Below the pieces are notes generated by a model. That model searched no databases, was not told the origin of the DNA, and worked only from the letters and a program-made list of their open reading frames with translations. The translations under genes and the position numbers were made by a program. A stretch of 64,000 nucleotides of DNA from Pseudoscleropodium purum (taxonomy: Eukaryota; Streptophyta; Bryopsida; Hypnales; Brachytheciaceae): the NCBI GenBank assembly GCA_963969395.1, contig OZ017799.1, positions 22,012,501-22,076,500 of the forward strand, given 5' to 3'. This document shows, piece after piece, positions 49,355 through 61,949 of the stretch (position 1 is the stretch's first letter; the number at the start of each line of letters is the position of its first letter).

Positions 49355-49569
49355 TGTGGTTGGAAGTAGGTTTGCTTATACATTGAAAATTAAACAAATA
49401 GAATCTTCACAAAAAATTCATAGTAATATTTTTTTAGGAAAAAAATATAAAAAATAATAAAATCCTTCTAAAATGTATTTCTCTACAAAGGGGAGAAATT
49501 TCCTCAACATTCCCCATTCCCCATGGTGCAGATGGGCTAAATTGCTTAAGTGGTTGGAAATGGGTGATA
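49355..49569 (+). repeat. Dispersed repeat, copy 2
   Basis: The second copy of the repeat at 45955-46168. A 94-codon ORF begins in it (49473-49757) but is not conserved in the other copy. Confidence 0.6.
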
Positions 49570-50032
49570 CTCTTGATACGGTATTCAAGGAAACAGGGGT
49601 ATCTTTGAAGAGGAGACATAGAATTCAAGACCATGGGTGGATGCATCTCAAGTCTTCCAGAATTCATTCTTCTTTGACTTGCAAGTACCTCATCAAAGCA
49701 TCATCCAATACTCCAATTCATGTTGAATCTTGGGAAGATTCAAAGTCAGTTGTTTGAGTCCAATGCAATGAAACTCCGTTTCATTGTTTCAAGGGGAAAA
49801 AAAAAATCCATTTCATATGTTTCAAAAAATAAAAAATTTGTTTGAGTCAATGGGTAGCTACCAGAGACTGCAGCCTGTAAAAATTCCACAAGGCAATCCA
49901 CGCAGAATGATGTCCACAAAACTCAACTGTCACTGACTTGAGACTCCACAAACAAGGATACTTGCACATTCTCCTGAAAGACGGGAACCCATCTTTATCA
50001 GATTCATCAATTCCTACCTAGTTGGTTGTAAG

Positions 50033-50292
50033 GTAGGGTGCCCTAAAAGCGACCCTGCTTTAAAAGCAACCACTAACATAGAGGTATATTTCGCTTTCTT
50101 CAATGTGCCAATAGCTGTGTATTTCAGGAGGTGATTGGTTTTAGTGACCACCGCATTTCAACTTCAAAAATTCATATCTAATTCTTGACAAAGATTCAAA
50201 GACAATTTGGGTTAGTCACCAATTCTATTTTTCCTTCCTATAGAAATTTACTAAAAATTGTTTCAAGGATTTTAGCTTCCTCCTAATGCAAT
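50033..50292 (+). repeat. Dispersed repeat, copy 2
   Basis: It is the second copy of the 250-bp repeat at 32871-33120. Shared blocks include TTTCAGGAGGTG, CAACTTCAAAAATTC and CTTCCTATAGAAATTTACT or close variants. No terminal inverted repeats are visible. Confidence 0.75.
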
Positions 50293-53187
50293 CAATCTTG
50301 GGAAGTTAGAGCAGACTTCCTAATTGGCTTTGGACCAAAGGAGAGGATGGAGGCTATGTGTGGACAAAAGGCTATATGTAATGAAATTCTTTGCAAAATC
50401 AACCTCATTGCAAAATTGATGCTTAGTGATTCCTACCTAAGGGGTACACCTTCTCATAAATAGAGCCTATGGATTAGCTTTGGATATTAATTCTTCAAAT
50501 GAAAAGTTATGAATATTCATTATTTATTTGCACAACGATCATAAAATAAATGTTACGAGAATCTAGAGTCTTCTTTTGTTACCAATAAAGATTGAAAATC
50601 AATTGAAAAGAGTGAATTAATAGGAACCATGCTTTGGTATTTATTTGATAGCTTTTAAATGCACTTAACAACATTTTTTTAACACGAAAGATGTACATGC
50701 ACATAGAAGGTTCTTACATACCAACACAATTAAATTCATCACCGATGTTTTCAATCAATTATCTCATAAAACCATGAAAACTAAATTAAAAAATCAACAA
50801 AAATAGAGGTGCAATGTCAATGACACTAAATATGGGAATTAATTATACACATTTTATATTTTTCAAAATTCTTTGAATGCTACTTTAGGCAGTTAGTAAT
50901 TATTTTTGACCCTACTCACTCTACATGGACTTAGTCTACCATATCAGATATTGCCACTAAATAATGTGTCCAACACACTATTCTACTTGTTAGCCTTTCA
51001 TATTTCAATTTATCCACAAGCAAAACCTTGGAATACCTTATCAATACCGAGTAAGTTAAAGTTTGGGATTCTATATATCAATGGCATTTGTCCACGTGTT
51101 TCAATAAAAAAGAAAATTAAAAAGAAAATTAAAAAAAAGTTTGGGAATCTCAACAAATCTGACCAAAGATGCAAAAGCAGAATGAAGATGATGCTCCTGG
51201 TCAAGACACACGAGATTGAATCAACGCGGATGATACCGTAGATCTCACACTAACGGAAGCTAGCCGATTCGTCATCCATCCTTACTAATCATCCATCCAC
51301 CGTCGAACACATCCACTACTCCAGCAATGAGAAAGGACGCAGTTGCTTCCTGGTGGCTGGGAAGCCGGGAAGAAAGGGAGGCAACTGAAGCTGCCAAGTC
51401 AGCCAACTCCCCAAAAGAGCAAACTGGCAACACCAAAGAGAGACTGAGGAGGAGAAAAGATACCCCAGTTGGCTAGTTCTATCATATAAAATTAAAAGGG
51501 GGTCCACCTAACCAACCAACCAACAGACATGGACCAATTCACAAAGCAATAAAAACCATATAATGCTTGGCCATGTGTTGCAAGAAGGAAAAAATCCAAC
51601 CCATAGAATGCACAGTGGAAATTGTCCATGTGTTTCAGGGTAAAAAACCAACCCAAACCCCACATAGTACTGCGTCCAATTTATCTTTTTAATAATAGGT
51701 TAGTAGCCTAAAATAAAACACGAAAAACTCTTCCAGCTCTCAGCCCTTGGATGATTTGTTTTCACCGGGCAAGGACCCCCTCGGGGGAAAGCGAAAAAGT
51801 GCTCAGATCCAGTTTCGACGATCCCAGACGTCCGTGCAGGAAAAGCGCGTGCATCTGAACCGTCCGTGGTTCATCAAGTGGAGGCGATTCCAAAGTGCAC
51901 TCTGAGAAAATCAGACGGCGGAGATCTTCCAGTGGATTGGACAATGGAAGGTCCAGATGTCCGGATTCCCTGCAACTGGGTTGCTTTTGGAACTTACTGC
52001 AGGTAGCAGGTGCGGGGGTGGATTGGATTCAAATATCGTGGGCCTCCCCAAGTCCCCCCATTGGCTGATTTTCCCTGGATTTTTAGGCCAAGCAGCTTAG
52101 TCATTGATGGTCTTGAATTATAGTACTTGCATATTATACTGATTATTCGGTCTGTCACTCCTCAGATTTTTTGCTCTTGGGTGTTCTCACCTGAGTTTGA
52201 AGATGAGACTTGGCAGTGCGTTCTATTTCAGTCATTTGATACCCAATTTGCATATTGTGTGAGCGCTGATTCCGGGGAGGGAATCAATGAAAATGAAATA
52301 TCAAGCCTACTCTAGTTCAGGATTCGTTCTTCGTCCATTTGTCACTCGCTCAGCACATATCACTTAAGACACATTATTAGCAACATAACTTAAGCGAAAA
52401 TAACTTATAGTGCACTTTATCCTAGACTCGGTAATGGACATCCAGGTGACGAAAGAAAGCATTTCGCATTTGTTTCAAAGAAAAAAAGGAAAAAAGAAAA
52501 ACGAGAAATTTCCAAGGAGCCACGTATGTTTCAACAATACATCGAAAATGGGGCACTTGCAAATTTAGGAATTAACTTCCAGATTTGAACAAATTAAGGT
52601 ATGATATGCACAATTGGAAGCTGACCTGGCTCTAGATCACAGCGTGGTATTTATTGCAAGAGTGGGCCCAACTTCGGGATTTTCACCTTGCCAGTGAAAT
52701 GAAAAAATCTCACTGGCCTTGAGTTGCAACTTGCAACTTGCAAGGAGTTGGTTGATTTTCAACGTCTTGAGTGGTTTCCAGTCCCGTACCTTAGCTATCT
52801 TAACTGTGACTTGAGTGAGTCCACGTAGGAATCCACATTTGCCAAATTTAAGATACAACAGGTTTCTTACGTTTTCCCAAAAGTGGTTTTTGGGGTGTTC
52901 GACTTGCCCTTGCCACAAACGCTTGGGTGCAAATTGACTCCAATGCAGAGTAACATAATCAGTTACTGTAGCCCATGATTTATTCCCCATACCACCCCAA
53001 ACTTACATTACTATCAGCAATCAAAAAAATATGAGCATTATTCAAAACAGCAAAAAATCAGTGACTGGACCGACTCACTCCCTTTCCCTTACAGTCCGTT
53101 CATGTACAGTACATTAGGGTGCCCGATGTATCCGGAGCGCAATCAAGTCTCGTAATAAGTAAAGATATTTCCTACCCAGCCTCGCCC

Positions 53188-53406
53188 AGAGGTCGGGGTG
53201 AACTGGCCAGGCCCCCTCGCTCTGCCCCCTACAAAGCCCCTATTTTGTGCTTGATGAAATTACCTAGAAAACCTCTCCTCGCTAATTCTGGGCTGCTGAT
53301 TGCAAATATGAATTCACAATTTGCAAATTTTATCATACATGGAAAATAAATATGTCAGTTTTTTCCTGAGGGGACGAGCGAGGGGGTCAGTTCATCCCGG
53401 CCCTCT
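53188..53406. mobile_element. 219-bp element with about 31-bp GC-rich inverted ends
   Basis: The left arm (53188-53222) reads AGAGGTCGGGGTGAACTGG, then CCCCCTCGCTC after a 4-bp insertion. The right arm (53376-53406) is its inverted copy, GAGCGAGGGGGTCAGTTCAT and on to CCCTCT. The interior is AT-rich with a CAAATATGAATTCACAATTTG near-palindrome. I saw no clear target duplication, so the superfamily is open. Confidence 0.75.
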
Positions 53407-53519
53407 CAGTCACACACCTCCTGAGACTAGTAACTTGAACGTAATCCCAAGTTAATCTCGGTGTTAATTATGATTAGCCAAATTGGTAGGTTGAAAAATC
53501 CGACGAAGTCAAAAAGGGT

Positions 53520-54620
53520 TGCACCAACTGGACCCAGGCAGAGTTGAATGGCGGAACAGGGAGCCACTCCAGGCCGCAAGATCAACCGCGTGTGCCAGCC
53601 AGGCGTCCACGTCGGCTTCCCTTTCCTCCCAGTTGGCAGACGCACCTGACGGGGCAGCCGCCGGCGGCAGTCCTCCGACGCCGGCCGGCCCTTTTGCGCG
53701 GCATCAACGAGGAGTGAGAGCCTTGAACCGAATCCCCCTCCACTTGCGTCCCACTTGTTTTTCTTCCCACCCCCTCTCGCGCGTCGTTGCTGTTGCAGCA
53801 GCCCCCTACCTCCAGCTTCCTGCCTTCCCCGCCCTCGCCCCCCTTTGCTTCCCTGGTCCGCCAACTAGTCACTCGGGATCTGATCTCTACGCTTCCACTT
53901 GCACGCATCCTCACACCCTCCCTCTGTTGGGAAGCTCTTCACGGTTGGTGGTTCGCTATTTTGTGTGCGTTCGTGCTCACACTTGGCGAACTTCTATGTC
54001 CACTTGTTGGCGGCCTGTGTTCTGCGACGGGCTTCGGGATAGAGGCGGAAGGGGCGGGCCGAGGTTTGGCGGTGTTACAGATAGTCTTTGTCGCGAACAG
54101 GATTTGGGCACTGACGTTCGGTGGTGAGGAGCATTGTTGCGGCCCTCTTTGCGACAGCGCCGCGCTGGGAGGCGTCGATTAGATTGGCGATTTCGGGTGG
54201 AAGCTCTTAAGCTTGGAACGCGGATTGAGGAGAGTGTTGGAAGAGAATTGGTGCATGAAAAGTTGAGCGTGCAAGGTTGCGACTGGGTTTTGGCGTCTCT
54301 CGTGGAATCTGCATTTGAAAGCTCACAGCGGCGAACTCTAGGTGGGATTCGCGTTGGAGCGTGGTATTCTTAGATCGAGAGTTCGTTTTGCCGTCTGGTA
54401 GAAGAGTTGCGGCGGCCGCATTTGAGGTTTCTTCCTGTGTGTGAATCTTCGTGCCGTGGACAGTGCGCCGCCTTTGACTTTTTTTGAGGAAGGGCTTGTT
54501 TCGGAGGGACGTCCGTGTCTGGAGTGTTGCAAACTTTTACGCTGGCTGGGGTAATGCATATGTCTCCGACGTCGACTTTGAGCAGATGACACCCGCACCG
54601 AAGTACCACAGTGATTCAAG
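53520..54620 (+). promoter_or_regulatory. GC-rich promoter and 5' leader of the bZIP gene
   Basis: Composition jumps from AT-rich to GC- and CpG-rich here and stays so up to the leader intron. Several ORFs of 80-200 codons cross the region in different frames and on both strands, as expected from GC-rich DNA with few stops. None shows protein-family features, so I treat them as leader or promoter. ORFs inside the transcribed part could act as upstream ORFs. No TATA box or transcription start could be fixed. Confidence 0.5.
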
Positions 54621-55386
54621 GTAGGTTCCTTAAGCGTGCTTCCTCCTCTGTAGTCGGCCGAGTTTCTTTTTCTGAAAGCGCGTCTCTCTCGTCTGCATCT
54701 CCCTGGGGTTACATTTTTCTTTTAACAGGATTATGGAGTTCCTTGTCGGCGGGATTAGTGACCAGTCGGTGTGGGTCAAAGTGAACTAAGCGTGTGAAGA
54801 TTTAGAGTAGTCTGTACAGGATTCTCTTTTGGAAGTCAATACTTGTGGTGTGAATCCGGCTAAGTTGTGATTTTCTCGACAGAGAGTTGTTTATACTCCA
54901 AACTGGTTGTTGTTTCTTGATGGTGTCTGTTTTCGGTATTTATTTGCGGACTGCTCTCTGGTTAACTTCGGCGTTACACGCAAGGGTCACGGTATGCACG
55001 TTTGTGCTAGATTTTTGCATTTGCGTTTTAACTCTGTTTGTTTAGCAACTTGTAGGATCTTATGGCTAGTTGTTTTTGTACTCTGCCTCCACTTCTTGTC
55101 CTCTTCTCTGTCGAAGGTTTGCCAATTTTCCTTGCTGGCTGCATTTTGAGGGAAAGTTTAGATCCGGAGATACTGTGTGTGTAGTTCAGCCTCATGGTGC
55201 TTTTCCGGGAGTTTTCAGCATTAATGGGGGTATCTATGACTGGGTAATGTGCAGTCTGTGTGGTGATGTTCTGTTGTGCGTGGTTACTGATCAAAAGTGT
55301 TATATGTTCAGTGAGTGAATTCTGCATTTTTAATCGAGCTCTCTTCTCTGTTTTTGTATCTAAAGGTTGTGACGTCTTTGTTGCAG
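54621..55386 (+). other. 5' UTR intron of the bZIP gene
   Basis: A donor (CAAG followed by GTAGGT) at 54621 and an acceptor (TTTGTTGCAG) ending at 55386 bracket a T-rich stretch immediately before the start codon. A leader intron right before the ATG is common in plant regulatory genes. The acceptor is convincing; the donor is the best of several possible ones. Confidence 0.6.
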
Positions 55387-55390
55387 AGTG

Positions 55391-58300
55391 ATGGAGGCAT
55401 ATGGGGAAGTGAAGAAGGAGCCTGTCGTTGTGGTTACCCTGAAGGAGGTAGGACGTCTCGTCAAGAGGAAGAGAGCGCCCTCCGAGTCCGAGCAGGGTCA
55501 GAAGAGGTCTAACGGGGTGAATTCCACTTCACGAGCTTCGTCGAAGACCAAGTCTGCTAAAGAGAATGGAGCTCTCAATGGGAAGCGAAAGAGGCCGATT
55601 GTGGCAGCAGCAGTGCAAGTAGACACAGAGATGGACTCTGAGCACGTCATGAATGCTGCGCAGGCACTTTTCGAGCTTTTTGGCGGAGGTGGAACTTCAT
55701 CTCAAAAGGAGTCGCCTGATAGCAAGTCGCGTGAAGCTGTAGCACTACCAGTAACAGCTGGTGGTGTAAAATGGGCAGGGAAGAAGAGTAGATCTAGCAG
55801 AAGCAAGAAGGCAGATGACTGTGCGTGCAAGCTGAGTTCCAGTTCCACTACGAGTGCAACTGTGACTGATATTCCCGAGGTCTTGGACTCATCAACTTCT
55901 CACAACCATCATGTGAAAGCGTCCCATCATCCCTTGACTGTGAATCTCGAAGATGAGTCAGAGGCGGATGCTGATGCGAAGAGTACAGACATGAGCCCAT
56001 GTGGTCTTAGTTTTGGCCTTGACAGAGGGCATAGGTTGCTTTCACAGTCGAGCGTGGAGTCTACTCTTCTGGACTCTCGTGCTGAAAGTCCTAGCTCGCC
56101 GCTCCGTGTGTTGAGGCCAGACGCTGCTCTCATCCCCAAGTTAGAAGAGGAGCTCCTGTTGCAGTTTGGTTTCCAGAAACAAGCGCCAGTGACCAAGCCT
56201 TCAATATTACGAAAGCCAAAGGTGAGGGTTGGAATGGATCAGTTCTCGTTTTGTTCCTCAGAAACTGAAGAGTGTTCAAGTGCAAAGCATTAAAATATTG
56301 TTTGTTCTATTCCTTAGGTGGAGGAGAACTGTGCTATTCAGTTGGATGAGCTGAAGGAAGTAAAGATTGCACTAAAGCAAGTGCAACGTCGGAAGTCACG
56401 TGCTTCTAACTTGAAAGGGACGCCTCTGTTACTGCAAGGAGATGTCCTTGATGTGCCCATAGCTTCTTCGGCGACCTTGCTGAAGGAATGTATAGAGGAA
56501 AACAAATTTCAAGTGCCTGTAACATTGAATTTGTTTGAACCAGTCAAGCAGGAGACAGGAAGAGTGAAAGTGGAGGGTAGAGAGCTTTATCAAACGGGTT
56601 CATCTACGCAAGTCAGACTCAGGAGTGCCTTGAGCGAGGTATGCCATACATCAATACCACATGAACGCAAGAAGAGCCTCATTAACAAAATGTCCTTGTG
56701 CTTTGAAGTTAACTGGTTGAGATGAGCATTAGCCGCATTCTGAGTGTTCACATATGAACTTTTACTGATGGTAGTTGTTCTGTTTTGTTCAATGGCAGGC
56801 TGAGAAAGAGGCTCGTAGGCTCCGCCGTGTCCAAGCTAATCGCGAGTCTGCTCGCCAAACTATCAGGAGGAAGCAGGTTCTGTGCGAGGAGTTGTCTCGC
56901 AAAGCCGGAGAGCTGCAAGCTGAGAAAGATAATCTAGCTCTGGTAGGTCACATCACAGGGATAGAGCTCTCTTCTCTTCACAGAATGAACTATCTTTTTT
57001 ATACCTGTAAATTTGTGTTACATATCGCTGTAAGATGCAGTGGTATCTTTTGAAGATATCTTCATATTAGAGAGGTATCTACTACTGTTATAAGCTGTTG
57101 GTGTGTGGGCCTTGTGAGACGAAATACTGAAGGATTTCTATTTTTCTCTAATGCAGAGCTTGGAGACAAAATCCAAGGAATTAAGGAATCATCAAGAGAT
57201 CAATCGACATTTGAAAGAGCAGGTGAGCCAAATTCTCTTCAGTCTCTCAACAGATGTACTCATGTTATATGACTTATATGAAACATCATCTAACTTTACA
57301 ACCTAAGATTTTGACTAAATTTTTGTGACTGATAGAAGACGTTAAGCACGTATGTCACTATATCTTCGATATCATAATATCAATTTATAATCTAATACAT
57401 GCCTTTGAGTGTATTCATGTGAAATGCACTGTATTTTTTCTGTTTGAGAAGTTGATTACTAGATATTTTAATATCCCTCTGACAGTGATTTCATTGCCTT
57501 TCTGATGTGTAGATTCTTGCTCAAGGAACGAATGCAGAGCTGCCAATTTCTACCGCCCAAACCAATAGTAAGATGGCATCATCGCCAGTGCCTGCAACAA
57601 CAGGTCCAATCCAAGGAATGCCGATGCTACCTTACTGGTGGGCGTTTGCATTGGCTCAATCTGTGGCAGCAGCTACAAGCCAGTCTGCTGCTGGCCCTCC
57701 ACAGATGGGCTGTGAGCCGGTTGCTGCAGCAGCAGCAGCAGGTGCTGCTTTGCCATCTGATTTCAACACAGTTTTTGCGGCCACCGTAGCGGCGTTGAAC
57801 ACTGGAACTGGATTGAACTCAAACATGTGGGTCAACATGATGGGAAACATGACCAACAACCCTGGAATGGTTCCACCTCTGGACTCAAAAGATCAACCCA
57901 CCTTGGCTCACTCTGCACCCAGAGCAACAGAAGCATCACCACCGAAGCCCGATGGTGCAGCTGAGAGGAATCCTATGCCGGTGAATAATCACCCGTACCA
58001 ATCCTCATCACCTATGAAGGCTGGCATGACGAACCATGTGTCCCAAATGAATGGGAAGATTCAGGCAGGGTTGCCAAATAACCTGAATTCCAGAGTCAAA
58101 TACCAGTTGTCAAATAACCAGGCACCATCTCCATTGGTTAGATCCGTTTCAGGAATGCACGTGCCCGGAGATGGTATGGCTACCGCTTCAACCACTCTTT
58201 CATTAGGTCTGGGTGCTCATACTGGGCGAACTGAGCAGCAGATGAGGAAGTCAGGGAACCTCCGGTTTTTCCCTACTATAGGGAATGGGGTGCAAGGCTT

Positions 58301-58448
58301 TCTGGGGCCTCGTTTGGGGGCTTACCAGTCGGAGGCTGCTGCCATGGCCACCGAGGCTAGAAGGCGTCGCCGAGAGCTGAAACGGACGAAGAGCCTGCAG
58401 AACCAGCTGCAACAGGAAAAGAAGCTTGCTTCAGTTAAATCTTTGTAA
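55391..58448 (+). CDS. Plant bZIP transcription factor with atypical basic region, five coding exons
   Basis: Coding exons are 55391-56221, 56318-56638, 56799-56942, 57157-57222 and 57513-58448. All introns are GT-AG and phase 0, and the exons join into one 765-residue protein. The ATG lies just inside an exon that follows a good acceptor at 55385-55386. Residues 1-384 are a Ser/Lys-rich low-complexity region with basic clusters such as KRKRAP near residue 25. Exon 3 starts AEKEARRLRR and carries the basic region VQANRESARQTIRRKQ (Asn398). Leucines 416, 423 and 430 keep the standard N-x7-x-x9-L register, after which the zipper degrades (Lys437, His444, Leu451). At the invariant Arg/Lys position there is Ile406. 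A proline/asparagine/alanine-rich tail follows, with LSLGL at 683-687 and a very basic C-terminus. It is a nuclear DNA-binding protein by family. The basic-region wording fits a small plant bZIP subgroup with Ile at this site. Target sites and partners are not visible. Confidence 0.93.
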
Positions 58449-59300
58449 CCTATTTGGGAGCCTTTTTTCCTGATCTCTTCCTCTCTCTTCACTTTTTTTT
58501 CTCTTACTAGAGTTTTTCTTGAAGGTTTTTCATCCTTAATTCTGCTGATTCATGTTGGCTCTTCATTTAGATTCAGAAAAATTCTTTCACATTACATGAA
58601 CCAGTTTTTTATTCAAACAACATCATTGATACACTTGAGCATCATGGCTCCCTTTACAGAGAATTTGTGCACATTATGCACTAGGGATTGTGGTCAGCCA
58701 ATCCGGCGACTCTTAGGTGACTGAGATTTAGAGTCTCCAGCCGTCACTGATATGGACACATTACAATATTGATCATTATCCCTCACTACAGAATGAAGGA
58801 TTTGTATACAGTTTTCAAATGTAATCAGATCATATAAGCTCCAGTTTACATTATTTGCTCTTCCCTGGTAACCCTTGTTCAGAGTCTCTATTTCGTGTTC
58901 TTCCTTGTGTTGAATTCAGAGGAAAGTAGAAGAGGATTTTGGTGTTAACGGTCTGGTCTCAATGACTTATTTAGATACGTTCTATGTTTCTTGTTCTGGC
59001 TTTTCTCGAGAATACCTTTGCTTTTCGCTCTTTGTTTGCTCTTGATACCAACGTTACTGATGAGACCTCGATATTACGTTTTCGAAGCATGTGAGTTGCC
59101 AATCTCTGAAATCTTGTAGTTTTCGTGTTTCAATCGTTGTTAGTCATGTTAATGTTGCGTGGCATGCGTCGTTGCCCTTGAGATACTGGAATCAGGATTG
59201 GGTGAAGTTGACTACACCTGGACCTCTGTGGGGCTGCTTTACATTTCAGGACAACTGGACAAGCGTAGAAAATAAAGCTCTTATCATTGACCAAGAGCAC
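58449..59300 (+). other. 3' UTR and downstream flank of the bZIP gene
   Basis: T-rich sequence follows the TAA at 58446-58448. A canonical AATAAA at 59271-59276 could be the polyadenylation signal, which would give a long 3' UTR, but a nearer cryptic signal is equally possible. ORFs here are short and show no family features. Confidence 0.4.
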
Positions 59301-59639
59301 TCTGAGCACGTTCATTGACCAAAGAGGTGAGAAATGACCCTCTGACCTTGTTGATCAATAAGCATGTTCACATTTGTGGATTTCCTTGTCCCAAGTGGAA
59401 AGCGCTTCTTAACTTAGTACGACTGCAATAAAACCGCCTTTGACATTGAATGTCTGCAAAGTAAGTGTGCTGTGGACAACTGTATGACAAGTGTGATGGA
59501 TATTTCAGAATATAAGAGGTGGAGTTCACCGAATTGTGATCCCCAACCTTCTTTTTTCATCTCATTTTCAATATCCTCTCTTTGCCTAACAAGGGTTTGA
59601 ATAGTTTAATAATATGAAGCATGCCTAAAATACTTATTT

Positions 59640-61080
59640 AGATGATTTTACGTGCTATTACCTTAATTATTTTAGGATTAGGAATAGTCTAGATTATTTG
59701 ATATTATAGGTGGCTATTATTTTAACATGTGCATCCTACCAAGTATTTAATCAAAGATAGTCTATTTTTCTTGAGATCCTACTATTGCAATCTAAATATA
59801 TATTCTACCATATATCTAAAAAATCAATATCCCATTCAATTCTATGACGCCGTATCATGAGATCCTATAATTATAACTTGTACGTTGTACCAAATATCAT
59901 ACACCCTTGTTGAATGTCTAGGAAGATGTCCCATCCCATCAAATTGGTGTTCTAACTAGTTATTACATTCAATCCAAATTTACTATTATCTTAATTTCTC
60001 AGGTATTTAAAAAGATATTCTATTAAATCTAAATCTAGGTTTTAATTGGCTACGACATTCCATTTTATATGAGATCCTTTGTTTGTAACCTGTACATAGT
60101 ATTAAATATCCTATCCCTTGCTGGAGTTTAGGAAAAGGAAATCCCATCCCATCTCCATCCAAATCAATGTTTTGGCTAATTGTTACATCCAATCCAAATT
60201 TACTATTGTCTTAGTATGTCAGGTATTTAAAAAGTTGTTCCATCAAATCTAAATTTAGGTTCTAATTGGCTATGACATCCTGTTCTTTATGAGATCCTCT
60301 GATTGTAACCTATATAAAGTACTAAATATCCTACTCCTTGTTGGATGTTTAGGAAAAGGATATCCCATCCCATCCCATCTCCATCCAAATCAATGTTCTG
60401 ACCAATTGTTACATCCAATCCAAATTTGCTATTGTCTTAATCTGTCAGGTATTTAAAAAGATGTTCCATCAAATCTAAAGCTGAGTTCTAATTGGCTATG
60501 ATGTCCTATTCTTTATGAAATACTCTTACTATAATTTATATACACTACTAAATATCCTACCCCTTGTTGGATGTCTAGGAAAAGGATTATTCCATTCCAT
60601 CTCAATCAATATTTTGACTAGCTATTATCTAAATCTGTCAAGTATATGGAAAAAAGATATTGTCCTATTTAAATTTTCTATTGTTTTAATCTGTTAAATA
60701 TATTTTAAGAGATGATATTCCATCCAATCTAAATCTAAGTTCTAATTTGCTAGGTATCTAAAAAAAATAGTATCTAATCCAATCCAAATTTGTATTTTGA
60801 TTGGTTATCATCTTAATTTGTCAAATATTTTGGAATTTTTTTCATTAACTCCAAATTTGTGTTTTTGATTAAGGTACCTTGGAAAAATAATATTTAATCA
60901 AATCCAAATCTATGTTCTAATCAACTATCATCTTCACTTGTTGAATCATCTTGTTACTTGATATTTAGAAAAATGATATTCCATCCAAATTTGCATTCTA
61001 AATGACTATTATTTTGACCAATATACCCTACCATGTATCTCCTAAGAAAAAGACACTTTGCAAAGGATTTAAGAAAATGA
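59640..61080 (+). repeat. Degenerate tandem array with 220-226-bp period
   Basis: Unit marks GGTATTTAAAAAG occur at 60002, 60222 and 60448. Each is followed by CCATCAAATCTAAAT-like, TAATTGGCTATGACAT, ATGAGATCCT, AAATATCCTA, GGAAAAGGA and CATCCAAATCAATGTT blocks. Weaker units extend to both sides. A short CATCCC slippage lengthens one unit. Non-coding. Confidence 0.88.
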
Positions 61081-61949
61081 CATCTCATCTTTCCTAATAT
61101 CATGTAACTTTAACCTAAACACCTTCTTAAGTACCTAAGAAAAAGCTATCCCATCCTTTCTCACATCATGTTGTTTTCAACATACATTCTTTTAGGTATC
61201 TTAAAAAAGAATGTTTTTGATTTTTCCTAAAGTCTTGGATCTAAACAACCTACCAAAGATCTAAGAAAGTGTCAAAGAAAATGATATTTCATCCTTCTTT
61301 AAGATTGTAGAAGCAAGAAAAATCCAAACTAAGAATTTTATACAAATTCTTGCCCTACACAATGTAATAATTCAATTCTTGTTAGCTTTAGTATACTTTG
61401 ATTCAAAAATCCCATTCCAAAGATAATAAATTAAACAAGATACTTGAATATTTGTTGTATATTATTTTTTAAACACAATGGATTTGAAGTCAATGTCCAA
61501 ATGTGTAAGGAACAAAAGCAACCAATGATAACAAACCACCTTTAAATTTCCAACAATTTTTTGCCATAACCTTACCTAGATTTGGTAGTGGCTATCAATA
61601 CACAAGAAAAACAAGAATTTTTTACAAAGAAATCACCCTAAACATATCCAAAATATTATTAGATTTGCTAGATTTGAATGAAATTTACAAGTATTAGATG
61701 GCAATATGGATGAAACAAGAAGATGGATGTCAAAAAGGGATCGTTCAGTTGTTTTAACAAACTCGGAGTTTAAGGTGCAAGTTGCTCTACCAAAAAAATT
61801 GAATTTCAGCACTACGAAGAAACCAAGGACTTAAGACATTTTACCGACTACAGGGATCCTTGTACTAAGAGTCTTGGGGGTAGAACAGATATCTCATTTG
61901 GAAAAGAAGCCAACTAGTTTGTATGGAACTAAGAGTTGTTGTCAGGAAA

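Larger units (their letters stand above)
47966..53187. other. Intergenic sequence, GC-richer from 51.2 kb
   Basis: Apart from the repeats listed separately no gene was found. 51.2-53.1 kb has mixed, gene-like composition with ORFs up to 117 codons (52637-52990, minus) but no splice-consistent model. Confidence 0.45.

Noticed and set aside
53427..54182. ORFs up to 202 codons upstream of the bZIP gene
   Set aside because: Competing frames on both strands, no family features, and position in the promoter/leader. Possible uORFs only.
56775..57053. 92-codon ORF read as a separate short bZIP
   Set aside because: It is exon 3 read through into intron 3. Splice sites join it to the flanking exons.
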